43,929 nt of DNA. It comes from DASZZY01 sp036260395. GTDB lineage: Bacteria; Actinomycetota; UBA4738; CALAEC01. The position numbers and the translations under genes are program-made. Location of the stretch: the NCBI GenBank assembly GCA_036260395.1, contig DASZZY010000126.1:1-43929 (forward strand), in the 5' to 3' direction. The notes below the pieces were generated by a model. It ran no database searches and was not told where the DNA came from. It was given only the letters and a program-made list of their open reading frames with translations. Positions 13,039 through 20,821 of this stretch are shown here, in pieces. How positions within the stretch are numbered: position 1 is the stretch's first letter; each line of letters starts with the position of its first letter.

Positions 13039-15312
13039 ATGAGGCGACGCGTGCGCGTGCATCTCGAGGGCATCGTCCAGGGTGTGGGGTTCCGTCCATT
13101 CGTCCACTCGCTCGCCTCGCGGCTCGGCGTCGCGGGGTGGGTGGGCAACGATACGCGCGGCGTTGCCCTGGAGGCCGAGGCCGAGGACGAGGTGCTGGAC
13201 AGGTTCCTCGAGGCCCTCGAGCGCGAGGCGCCCCCCATGGCCGTGATAGAGCGGCTCAGCGCCGACCCCGTCGCCGCCCGGGGCGAGTCGGTGTTCGCGA
13301 TCGTGGGCAGCGACGCCGCCGGCGAGCGGCGGGCCGATGTGGCGCCCGACGCCGCCACGTGCGAGGACTGTCTCGGCGAGCTGTTCGACCCTTCGGACCG
13401 GCGGTTCCGCTACCCGTTCATCAACTGCACGAACTGCGGCCCGCGGTTCACGATCGTCCGGGGGATCCCCTACGACCGGTCCAACACGACGATGGCCGGC
13501 TTCGCGATGTGCGAGGCGTGCGCGTCCGAGTACCACGACCCCGCCAACCGCCGGTTCCACGCCCAGCCGGTGTGCTGCCCGGCGTGCGGGCCGGAGCTGC
13601 GGCTCGTGGACGCTCACGGTGAGCCGCTCGCGGGGGACCCGCTCGAGGCGACCGTGGCGCTGCTGGGCTCCGGCCGGGTCGTCGCGGTCAAGGGCCTCGG
13701 CGGCTACCACCTGGCCGCCGATGCCGCCAGCGACGACGCCGTCACCGCGCTCCGCTCGCGCAAGCGGCGTGAGGAGAAGCCGTTCGCCGTGATGGTCCCC
13801 GACGTGGACGCCGCGCGGCGGCTGGCCACCATGGCCCCCGAAGAGGAGCGGCTCCTGACCTCGGCGCGGCGGCCGATCGTCCTCCTCCGGCGACTCGCCG
13901 GCGCACCCGTGGCCCCATCGGTCGCCCCGGGGAACCGGTTCCTTGGCCTGATGCTCCCGTACACGCCGATCCACCACCTCCTGGCACGGGGGCTGGGCCG
14001 TCCCTTCGTGCTGACCAGCGGGAACCGGTCCGACGAGCCCATCGCGTTCGGCGACGGGGACGCCCTCGAGCGCCTGGGCCCGATCGCCGACGCGTTCCTG
14101 GTCCACGACCGGCCGATCCACGTGCGCACCGACGACTCGGTGGTCCGGGAGTTCCGGGGCCGGGAGATGGTGCTCCGCCGGTCGCGGGGATCGGTCCCCC
14201 GTCCCGTCCGCCTCCGGCGCCCGGTCCCACGGCCGGTGCTGGCGGTGGGCGCGGAGCTGAAGAACACGTTCGCGCTGGCCAAGGGCGACCGCGTGTTCCT
14301 CTCCCACCACATCGGCGACCTGGAGAACTACGAGACGCTCCGCTCGTTCACCGAGGGGATCGAGCACTTCCGGCGCCTGTTCCAGGTGCGCCCCGAGGTA
14401 TGCGCCCACGACCTGCACCCCGAGTACCTGTCGACGAAGTACGCCGCGGACCTCGACGACGTCGAGCTCGTCGGCGTCCAGCACCATCACGCCCACGTGG
14501 CGTCGTGCCTCGCCGAGAATGGGGAGGACGGGCCGGCCATCGGCGTGGCGTTCGACGGCCTCGGGTACGGGACCGACGGCACGATCTGGGGCGGCGAGCT
14601 CCTGGTGGCGGGCCTGACCACGTTCGAGCGGGCGGGGCACTTCGAGCCGGTGCCGCTGCCGGGCGGGGCCGCGGCCATCAAGGAGCCGTGGCGGATGGCT
14701 GCCGCGTACCTCAACGCCGCGTACGGCGACGGCCTGCCGCCCGGGCTCGACGTCGTCCGGCGGAACCAGGACCGATGGGCCGACGTCGTGGCGGTGGCCC
14801 GGTCCGGGCTCGGGAGCTTCGCCACGTCGAGCGCCGGCCGGCTGTTCGACGCCGTGGCGGCCATCCTCGGCGTGCGGGACCGGATCGCGTACGAGGGCCA
14901 GGCGGCCATCGAGCTCGAGCAGCTGGCCGAGCCCTCGGAGCCCGGAGCGTATCGGGCCGGCCTCGAGGGGGACCCGCTCCGCGTGAGCGGCGTGGACCTG
15001 GTCCGGGCCGTGGTCGAGGACGTGGGCCGCGGCGTGGATCGCGGCGTCGTGGCGGCCAGGTTCCACAACGGCGTGTCGGACGCCGTCGTGGCCGCGGTGG
15101 ACCGGGTCTCCGAGCGGACGGGACTCCGAACCGCGGCCCTGTCCGGCGGCGTGTTCCAGAACCTCGTACTGGTCGATCGAACCGTCGCGGCCCTCGAGGC
15201 CCGGGGCTACCGCGTCCTCACCCACTCTCGCGTCCCGCCGAACGACGGAGGGATCAGCCTCGGCCAGGTGGCCGTCGCCGCGGCGGTCCACGGCGCGCGA
15301 AGTCCCCGGTGA
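13039..15312 (+). CDS. hypF: Carbamoyltransferase HypF
   Basis: A 757-residue enzyme that makes the cyanide ligands by transferring carbamoyl from carbamoyl phosphate to HypE. Domains in order: acylphosphatase (GIVQGVGFRPFVH, about 11-23); two CxxC...CxxC zinc modules (CEDC, CTNC, CEAC and CPAC, about 112-190); YrdC-like domain (KGLGGYHLAADAA, about 218-400); and the Kae1-like carbamoyltransferase with QHHHAHVASC and the nucleotide loops GVAFDGLGYG and LSGGVFQN. Length and motifs are complete. I chose ATG 13039 over upstream in-frame codons because GATAAT is 6 nt away and VRVHLEGIVQGVGFR is the family start. Confidence 0.95.
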   Translation: MRRRVRVHLEGIVQGVGFRPFVHSLASRLGVAGWVGNDTRGVALEAEAEDEVLDRFLEALEREAPPMAVIERLSADPVAARGESVFAIVGSDAAGERRADVAPDAATCEDCLGELFDPSDRRFRYPFINCTNCGPRFTIVRGIPYDRSNTTMAGFAMCEACASEYHDPANRRFHAQPVCCPACGPELRLVDAHGEPLAGDPLEATVALLGSGRVVAVKGLGGYHLAADAASDDAVTALRSRKRREEKPFAVMVPDVDAARRLATMAPEEERLLTSARRPIVLLRRLAGAPVAPSVAPGNRFLGLMLPYTPIHHLLARGLGRPFVLTSGNRSDEPIAFGDGDALERLGPIADAFLVHDRPIHVRTDDSVVREFRGREMVLRRSRGSVPRPVRLRRPVPRPVLAVGAELKNTFALAKGDRVFLSHHIGDLENYETLRSFTEGIEHFRRLFQVRPEVCAHDLHPEYLSTKYAADLDDVELVGVQHHHAHVASCLAENGEDGPAIGVAFDGLGYGTDGTIWGGELLVAGLTTFERAGHFEPVPLPGGAAAIKEPWRMAAAYLNAAYGDGLPPGLDVVRRNQDRWADVVAVARSGLGSFATSSAGRLFDAVAAILGVRDRIAYEGQAAIELEQLAEPSEPGAYRAGLEGDPLRVSGVDLVRAVVEDVGRGVDRGVVAARFHNGVSDAVVAAVDRVSERTGLRTAALSGGVFQNLVLVDRTVAALEARGYRVLTHSRVPPNDGGISLGQVAVAAAVHGARSPR

Positions 15313-15401
15313 GCCGGCGGCTCGCTATCTGACCCGGTCACCCAGTTTCCGCGGCCCCCTGGTGGGTAGCCCCCAAGCAGGGACGTCGAGAGGAGGTTGT
15401 C

Positions 15402-15866
15402 ATGGCGATCGGTGTCTCGCTGATCTTGCTGGGGGCCTTCGGCCTCATCATCCCGTTCATCGGCCCGCTGTTCGGGTTCGGCATGGGACCGGACCCCGCG
15501 TGGGTGTGGACGACCCAGCGGTTCGTCCGCCACGTGATCCCCGGGGCCGCGGTGATCGTCGGGGGGGTCCTGCTGCTGCCCGGGTACCGGAGCTCGCGGG
15601 GGCTGGGAGCGACGCTGGCCCTGCTCGGCGGCGTCTGGTTCGTCCTGACGCCGATCGTGCTGGGGCGCGGCGGCGAGCCGCAGCCGGCGCTGATCGACAT
15701 CCTCCGCCCGACCGTCTACCACTTCGGCCTGGGCACGATCATCGCCGCGCTGGCCGGGTTCGGCATCGGGCGCTGGACGGCGAGGTCGGCGGAGGACCGC
15801 GGGGAGCCGTACCGGACCGGCGACTTCCGGTCGGAGCGCGCGACCGGGGAGCGCATCCGGCGGTAA
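15402..15866 (+). CDS. Four-helix membrane protein, unknown function
   Basis: A 154-residue protein with four hydrophobic segments at about 3-25, 47-60, 68-87 and 103-122, and a polar Arg/Glu-rich tail. No family recognised; no cysteine or catalytic motif. ATG 15402 is preceded by GAGGAGG at a good distance. It lies 89 nt after hypF and is closed by a strong hairpin, so it is a separate or hypF-readthrough unit. Confidence 0.7.
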   Translation: MAIGVSLILLGAFGLIIPFIGPLFGFGMGPDPAWVWTTQRFVRHVIPGAAVIVGGVLLLPGYRSSRGLGATLALLGGVWFVLTPIVLGRGGEPQPALIDILRPTVYHFGLGTIIAALAGFGIGRWTARSAEDRGEPYRTGDFRSERATGERIRR

Positions 15867-15882
15867 CGGCTCGCGTTCGTGG

Positions 15883-15908
15883 AGAGCCCCGGCCTCGGCT
15901 GGGGCTCT
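15883..15908 (+). terminator. Intrinsic-type hairpin after the membrane protein gene
   Basis: AGAGCCCC and GGGGCTCT form an 8-bp stem that can extend inward (GCC/GGC) to a tight loop. Only a weak U-rich stretch (TGTCT) follows, so it is a terminator candidate rather than a textbook one. Confidence 0.5.
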
Positions 15909-15959
15909 GTCTCCGTGCGGCGGGGCCTCCTGGGCCGGCGCGCCCGCCGCGCCCGGTGC

Positions 15960-15965
15960 TAGCCT
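15960..15965 (+). promoter_or_regulatory. -10 box for leaderless isomerase-like gene
   Basis: TAGCCT lies 6 nt before GTG 15972, with no ribosome site between. Confidence 0.5.
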
Positions 15966-15971
15966 CCGGCC

Positions 15972-16256
15972 GTGAAGTTCCTCGTGCTGTGGCGTGTGGA
16001 GCCCGCGGCCCTGTCGATGGACGTGGCTCGAGCCGTGCTGCGCATGCCGGGCTACGCCCGTCCTCTGGAGGACCAGGGGAAGGTCATCGCGCGGTACCAC
16101 ATCGTCGGCGGCCACGGCGGGGCGTGGATCTATGACGTGGACTCCAACGAGGAGCTCGAGCGGCTGCTGGCCAGGAGCCCCGTGTACAACTTCTCGCGGT
16201 TCGAGGTCGTCCCGCTCGCCGAGATGGGCGAGGCCATGCCGCTCCAGCCGGAGTAA
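15972..16256 (+). CDS. Muconolactone isomerase-like small protein
   Basis: A 94-residue single-domain ferredoxin-fold protein resembling muconolactone delta-isomerase (MIase) relatives: MKFLVLWRVEP start, ARPLEDQGKVIARYHIVGGHGGAWIYDVDSNEELERLL core and a FEVVPL strand. True MIases act in the catechol branch of the beta-ketoadipate pathway. No other gene of that branch is here, so the substrate is unknown and a regulatory or structural role is equally possible. It converges on the NMT1-like gene, with 2 nt between. Confidence 0.65.
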   Translation: MKFLVLWRVEPAALSMDVARAVLRMPGYARPLEDQGKVIARYHIVGGHGGAWIYDVDSNEELERLLARSPVYNFSRFEVVPLAEMGEAMPLQPE

Positions 16257-16258
16257 GG

Positions 16259-17188
16259 TCAGACCGACGTCGTATCGAGGCGGGCGAACAGCTCGTGCGC
16301 ATCGGGACAACGTCCATGACCCCGCACCTCGCGGCGCCAGACCGCCGTCTCGCTCCACCCCTGACCGTCACCCGGGCCCAGATCGAGGCCGTGCCCGAAG
16401 ATGGATCGTTCCCATTCGTCCATCCACTCCCGGGCGGCGAGGATGGGGTCCCCCGCCGGCGCCGAGCGAGACGCGTCTTCGATGATGCTTCGTCGGTCAC
16501 GGTGCATGCGTCGGTAGAAGTGCGACGCGACCTCCAGGAATCGCGCGATCTCCCCTCCACGATCCCGCAGCGCGGCCTCGCTCGCCACGAACCCGACGCC
16601 GTAGCCGTCGACGCCGCAGTCGCGGTACCGCACGATGCCGATGTCCCCGGCGTCGCCAACGGCACGCCGATACCGCTCGGCCAGCGCGGCGTAGTCGGGG
16701 ACCACGTCGATCACGCCGTCTCGAAGGGCCGACGGAAGGGCGTCGTACGGGAGGTCCACGTGTGATCCGGGTCGCTCTCCTCCCAGACGGGCGATCAGCG
16801 CCCGATGCTCGGCGACGAAGGTCGACGGCTCCGGCCCCCCGTACCGTGCTCGCAGGAGGTCAGGGGGCTTCCGGATCGGTGCACCGCCCGCGGGGCGATC
16901 GTTCACGAACAGCGCCGCCATCGGGATGTGCCGCGCCAGCACCAACACGCATCGGCCCCCGAACGACCGATCCTCCGCTACGGCATCGACGAACGACGCC
17001 AGCTCCATGAGGGCCAGATCGGCGCGGCCCGTGCGGATGCGCTCGAGTCGCCCCTCTCGGCCGACGGGATCGAGGAACTCCACATCGAGACTGGCCTGCC
17101 CGAAGCCGTCGAGCGCCCGCGCCGCGTCCAGCGGCGCATGCAGCCCCGGGAGTCAGCCGCAGTACGGCGAGAAGACCAGCGGCGTCAT
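16259..17188 (-). CDS. NMT1/ThiY-like substrate-binding protein with in-frame TGA
   Basis: Periplasmic-binding-protein fold of the NMT1/ThiY family without a signal peptide, 310 codons including an internal TGA at codon 12 (17153-17155). ATG 17188 makes ATGA with the stop of the upstream ABC ATPase, so the true start lies before the TGA. The read-through N-terminus is MTPLVFSPYCG-TGA-LPGLHAPLDAAR. The family usually has Trp at this place (WxPNxxH...L), so a TGG-to-TGA nonsense change is the simplest reading. A perfect 7-bp hairpin follows 16 nt later. Downstream parts (FLDPVGREGR, GRADLALMELAS, DGVIDVVPDYAAL) are intact. It is the last gene of the importer operon and probably a cytosolic or lost-function accessory. 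A restart at GTG 17083 would remove strand 1. Confidence 0.6.
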
Positions 17189-18054
17189 CGCTTCCATCCT
17201 TCCTTCGTCGGCAGGCCCCGACGCTGGAGCCGGGCGACCCGCGCGCGACGTTCGCGTTCCGGGTTTGGGACCGGCACGGCCTCCAGCAGCGAGCGCGTGT
17301 ACGGCTGGCCGGGCTTCTGGAACACCTCGTGCGAGTGTCCCATCTCCACGATCTTTCCCCGGTTCATGACGGCCACTCGCTCGCAGACCAGCGGCACCAG
17401 CGAGAGGTCGTGGGTGATGAACAGGTAGGAGAGCTCCAGCCGCCGCTGGAGCGCCGCCAGCAGATCGAGGATCTGGGCGCGGATGGTGACGTCGAGGGCG
17501 GACACGGGCTCATCAAGGACCAGCAGGCGCGGCCGGGACGCCAGGGCCCGCGCGATCGCCACCCGCTGTTGCTGTCCTCCGCTGAGCGCGACGGGATAGC
17601 GGCGGCCGTGCTCGGGGAGGAGCTGAACGAGCTCGAGGAGCTCGTACGCTCGTATCCTCGCCTCGCGAGCGCTGGAGGCCAGCCCGTGGAACCGCAGCGG
17701 CTCCGCGATCAGCTCTTCGACGGACATCCGAGGGTTGAGGGAAACCCGCGGGTCCTGGAAGACGATTCCCACCTGTTTCCGGTACCACCTGAGGGCTCGC
17801 TGCGGGAGCGGGGACACATCCGCCCCGCGGAAGAGGATCTGGCCCCACGTCGGTTCGATCAGCCGAAGCACGCAGCGGGCCAGCGTGGACTTCCCCGACC
17901 CGGATTCTCCCACCAACCCCACGGTCTCGCCCTCGGCGATGGTCAGGGAGACCTCGTCGAGGGCCCGGACCCTGCCCACGGTGCGGCGTAGCACCGCGCC
18001 CCGCGTGATGGGATAGTCCTTCACCAGGCCCTCGATCCTGAGCAGGGGGTTCAT
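17185..18054 (-). CDS. Peptide/nickel ABC transporter ATPase (DppF/OppF type)
   Basis: A 289-residue ATP-binding subunit: Walker A GESGSGKST (about 49-57), Q-loop VFQDP, signature LSGGQQQR, Walker B LLVLDEP and H-loop ITHD. The C-terminal PNPERERR segment is typical of the DppF/OppF half. ATG 18054 forms ATGA with the stop of the partner ATPase, which favours it over GTG 18069. With its partner it powers import through the two permeases. Confidence 0.93.
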   Translation of the reverse strand: MNPLLRIEGLVKDYPITRGAVLRRTVGRVRALDEVSLTIAEGETVGLVGESGSGKSTLARCVLRLIEPTWGQILFRGADVSPLPQRALRWYRKQVGIVFQDPRVSLNPRMSVEELIAEPLRFHGLASSAREARIRAYELLELVQLLPEHGRRYPVALSGGQQQRVAIARALASRPRLLVLDEPVSALDVTIRAQILDLLAALQRRLELSYLFITHDLSLVPLVCERVAVMNRGKIVEMGHSHEVFQKPGQPYTRSLLEAVPVPNPERERRARVARLQRRGLPTKEGWKR

Positions 18055-18866
18055 GGCCCACCTCGCCACGCCGGTGGGGCGAGCCGGGCGACGGAGGAGA
18101 TGAGGGCCCGCGTATAACCGTCCCTCGGGCTGGCGTAGATGGAGCGGACGGAGCCTTCCTCCACCACGCGACCACGGTGGAGGACCACGATCCGGTCCGC
18201 GAATCCGGCCATCAGCGCGAGGTCGTGCGTGATGAGGATCACGCTCATCCCCCGTACCTCCGCGAGCGCGAAGATGAGATCGACGATCTCGGCCTGGGTG
18301 GTGACGTCGAGGGCCGTGGTCGGCTCGTCGGCGATCAACAGCCCCGGCTGGCAGGCCAAGGCCATGGCGATGACTACCCGCTGCCTCATGCCACCGGATA
18401 GCCGATGCGGGTAGTCGTGGGCGCTCCGCGCGGGCGACGGAAGCTGCACCTCCTCGAGCAGCCGCGTCGCTCGCTCCCAGGCTTCTCGGCGGGAGACGCG
18501 CTCGTGCGTCCGGATCGCCTCGCTGATCTGCGCTCCAACCGTCATGGCGGGATTCAGGGAGTTGAGCGGGTTCTGGAAGATCATGCCGATCCGCGCGCCC
18601 AGTAACCGTCGGACGTCCCGACGGCGGAGCTGAAGCAGATCCGTCCCGTCGAGCAACACCCGCCCCGAGACCTCGGCGCCGGGGATCCTGAGGAGGCGCG
18701 TCATGCTGAGCGCGGTCATGGTCTTCCCGGCACCCGACTCGCCGACGATGCCCAGCCGCTCGCCGCCGGAAAGCGAGAACGTCACACCGTCGAGGATGCG
18801 AAGTGCCCCCTCTCGGACATGCAGCGTCGTCGTGAGGTCGTCAACCTGGAGGAGAGGCTGGCTCAT
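18051..18866 (-). CDS. Peptide/nickel ABC transporter ATPase (DppD/OppD type)
   Basis: A 271-residue ATP-binding subunit: Walker A GESGAGKT (about 41-48), IFQNPLNSLNP after the Q-loop, signature LSGGMRQR, Walker B LLIADEP and H-loop ITHD. It is shorter than most DppD proteins and lacks their long C-terminal peptide-transporter extension. It starts 10 nt after the DppC-type gene and overlaps the next ATPase gene by ATGA. Confidence 0.93.
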   Translation of the reverse strand: MSQPLLQVDDLTTTLHVREGALRILDGVTFSLSGGERLGIVGESGAGKTMTALSMTRLLRIPGAEVSGRVLLDGTDLLQLRRRDVRRLLGARIGMIFQNPLNSLNPAMTVGAQISEAIRTHERVSRREAWERATRLLEEVQLPSPARSAHDYPHRLSGGMRQRVVIAMALACQPGLLIADEPTTALDVTTQAEIVDLIFALAEVRGMSVILITHDLALMAGFADRIVVLHRGRVVEEGSVRSIYASPRDGYTRALISSVARLAPPAWRGGP

Positions 18867-18876
18867 GCCGGCAACC

Positions 18877-19785
18877 TCATCGAAGCGTCGGATCCAGCAC
18901 GTCTCGGAGGCCGTCGCCGAGCAGATTGAAGCCGAGGGCGACCACGGCGATGGCGATCCCCGGATAGATCATGAGCTGCGGGGCGCTGGCGAGGTAGCGC
19001 TGCCCCTCCGACAACATGGCGCCCCATTCCGGCGTTGGCGGTCGTACGCCGAGGCCGAGGAACGAGAGGGCAGCCAGGATGAGCAGGAGCTGGCCCGTGC
19101 GGAGGGTCGCCACCGCCAGGATGGGGCCGACGACGTTGGGGAGGATGTGGCGCGTGGCGATCCGTCGTCCTGACAGCCCCAGCGCCCTGGCGCCCTCCAC
19201 GAAGTCCCGCTCCCTCATGGCGAGCACGAGCCCCCGCACGAGGCGCGCGTAGCTCAACCAGTAGACGCCGATCATGGCGATGGCGAGGTTCAGCAAGCCC
19301 GGCCCGAGCACACCAGTGACCACCAGCGCGAGCAGCAGGGGCGGGAACGCCAGTAGAAGATCGACGATCCGCATGATGAGGCCATCGAGGATGCCTCCCA
19401 CGTACCCGGAAAGCGTTCCCACCACGATGCCGATCGTGAGGACCCCCGCACCGATCGCCAGGGTCGTGAGGACCGAAGTCCTCGCTCCCAACACCATCCG
19501 CGAGAACTCGTCGCGCCCGAGGTTGTCCGTCCCCAGCCAATGCTCAGCGCTCGGCGGAGCGTACCGGTTCATCACGTTCTGCCGGGCAGGGTCGTGCGGG
19601 GCGATCCAGGGCGCCAACAGGGCCACGAGCACCGCCAGCGTGACGATCACCAACCCGGCCAGCGCCGTGGGGTCCGCGACGAGTCGGCGGAGGAGGACGC
19701 CACGGGCCGGAAGCACGATCGACCGAGGCTCTGGCGCGGCCGGGTCGATCTGGAACGAGCGCCCCTCCGAGACATCGACGCTCAC
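18877..19785 (-). CDS. Peptide/nickel ABC transporter permease (DppC type)
   Basis: A 302-residue inner-membrane permease. An N-terminal cytosolic arm leads into a first helix at about 38-60 (LVIVTLAVLVALLAP). The DppC landmark HWLGTDNLGRDEFSRMV follows, then five further helices. The EAA loop ALGLSGRRIATRHILPN (about 195-215) is where the ATPase docks. Its GTG start overlaps the stop of the DppB-type gene (GTGA). Confidence 0.93.
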   Translation of the reverse strand: MSVDVSEGRSFQIDPAAPEPRSIVLPARGVLLRRLVADPTALAGLVIVTLAVLVALLAPWIAPHDPARQNVMNRYAPPSAEHWLGTDNLGRDEFSRMVLGARTSVLTTLAIGAGVLTIGIVVGTLSGYVGGILDGLIMRIVDLLLAFPPLLLALVVTGVLGPGLLNLAIAMIGVYWLSYARLVRGLVLAMRERDFVEGARALGLSGRRIATRHILPNVVGPILAVATLRTGQLLLILAALSFLGLGVRPPTPEWGAMLSEGQRYLASAPQLMIYPGIAIAVVALGFNLLGDGLRDVLDPTLR

Positions 19786-20732
19786 CGAACCCCCCTACCC
19801 TGAGCCAACGCGACACGCGGATCCAGCCACAGATAGACCAGGTCGACCACCAAGCTCACGAGGACGAACACCGTTCCGGAGAAGACCACGAAGCCCTGGA
19901 GCATGGTGTAGTCGCGCTGCCCGATGGCCTCGACCGCGAGGCGCCCGATGCCCGGCCAGACGAAGATGATCTCGATCACCGCGGAATAGGCCAGCAGGAT
20001 GGCGAATACCATGCCGACCTCCGTCACGACCGCCCCCAGAGAGTTCCGGAGGGCGTGGCGGATGACCACGCGCCTTTCCGGAACACCCTTCGCCCGGGCG
20101 GTCATGATGTAGTCCTCCCCGAGGACCTCGAGGAGGCTCGACCGCATCAGCCGGGCGACGACGGCGGCCTCGCCGAGCGCCAGCGCCAGCGCCGGGAGGA
20201 CCAGATGCTGCAGTCCGTCGCGGCCGAGTGCGGGCAACCACTGCAGCTCGACTGAGAACACGATGATGAGCAGGAGGGCGAGCCAGAAGGCCGGGACGGA
20301 GGCCCCCAACAGTGCGGCGACGCGGAGGAGGTGATCGAGGAGACTGTTCCGCCGGATCGCCGCCACAACACCGAGCGGAATGGCGATCACGAGCGTGATC
20401 AGCGTGGCGGCCGTGGCCAGCTGAAGCGTCGCCGGAAACCTCGACACGAGCTCGTCCGTCACCTCGCGGCCGGAGTAGTAGGACGTGCCGAGATCCCCGC
20501 GGACGGCCCCCCCGAGCCAGTCGAGGTACTGGATCGGGAGCGGGCGGTCGAGCCCGAGCCGGGCGCGGGTCGATGCGAGCTCGGCCTGGTTGGGCTGTCG
20601 GTCGTGCACCCGAACGAAGTAGCTGTGTGCGGCGTCGCCGGGCGCCAGGCGCACGAGGAAGAACGCGAGCAGCGTGATCCCGATCCACGTGGGGATCAGG
20701 TACGCCACCCGGCGAGCGATGTACGCGACCAC
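19782..20732 (-). CDS. Peptide/nickel ABC transporter permease (DppB type)
   Basis: A 316-residue inner-membrane permease with the DppB start (YIARRVAYLIPTWIGITLLAFFLVRLAPGD), about six membrane helices, and the EAA loop AKGVPERRVVIRHALRNSLG (about 215-235). The segment before the second helix, LGLDRPLPIQYLDWL, is characteristic. It is separated by 89 nt from the binding-protein gene; that gap shows no clear hairpin. Confidence 0.93.
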   Translation of the reverse strand: MVAYIARRVAYLIPTWIGITLLAFFLVRLAPGDAAHSYFVRVHDRQPNQAELASTRARLGLDRPLPIQYLDWLGGAVRGDLGTSYYSGREVTDELVSRFPATLQLATAATLITLVIAIPLGVVAAIRRNSLLDHLLRVAALLGASVPAFWLALLLIIVFSVELQWLPALGRDGLQHLVLPALALALGEAAVVARLMRSSLLEVLGEDYIMTARAKGVPERRVVIRHALRNSLGAVVTEVGMVFAILLAYSAVIEIIFVWPGIGRLAVEAIGQRDYTMLQGFVVFSGTVFVLVSLVVDLVYLWLDPRVALAQGRGVR

Positions 20733-20821
20733 GACCTGGGCCCGGGGTCACCCCCTCGTCGCGCGACGATCGTCCGTGCCATCGCCGGCACGACCGACGA
20801 CCGGACCGGAGCGTGCCCCGG

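Noticed and set aside
12582..17155. Genetic code with TGA read as tryptophan, to explain the two in-frame TGA codons.
   Set aside because: TGA is used as the genuine stop of many genes here, including the ATGA and GTGA overlaps at 3820-3823, 10058-10061 and 25038-25041, and tryptophan is coded TGG throughout.
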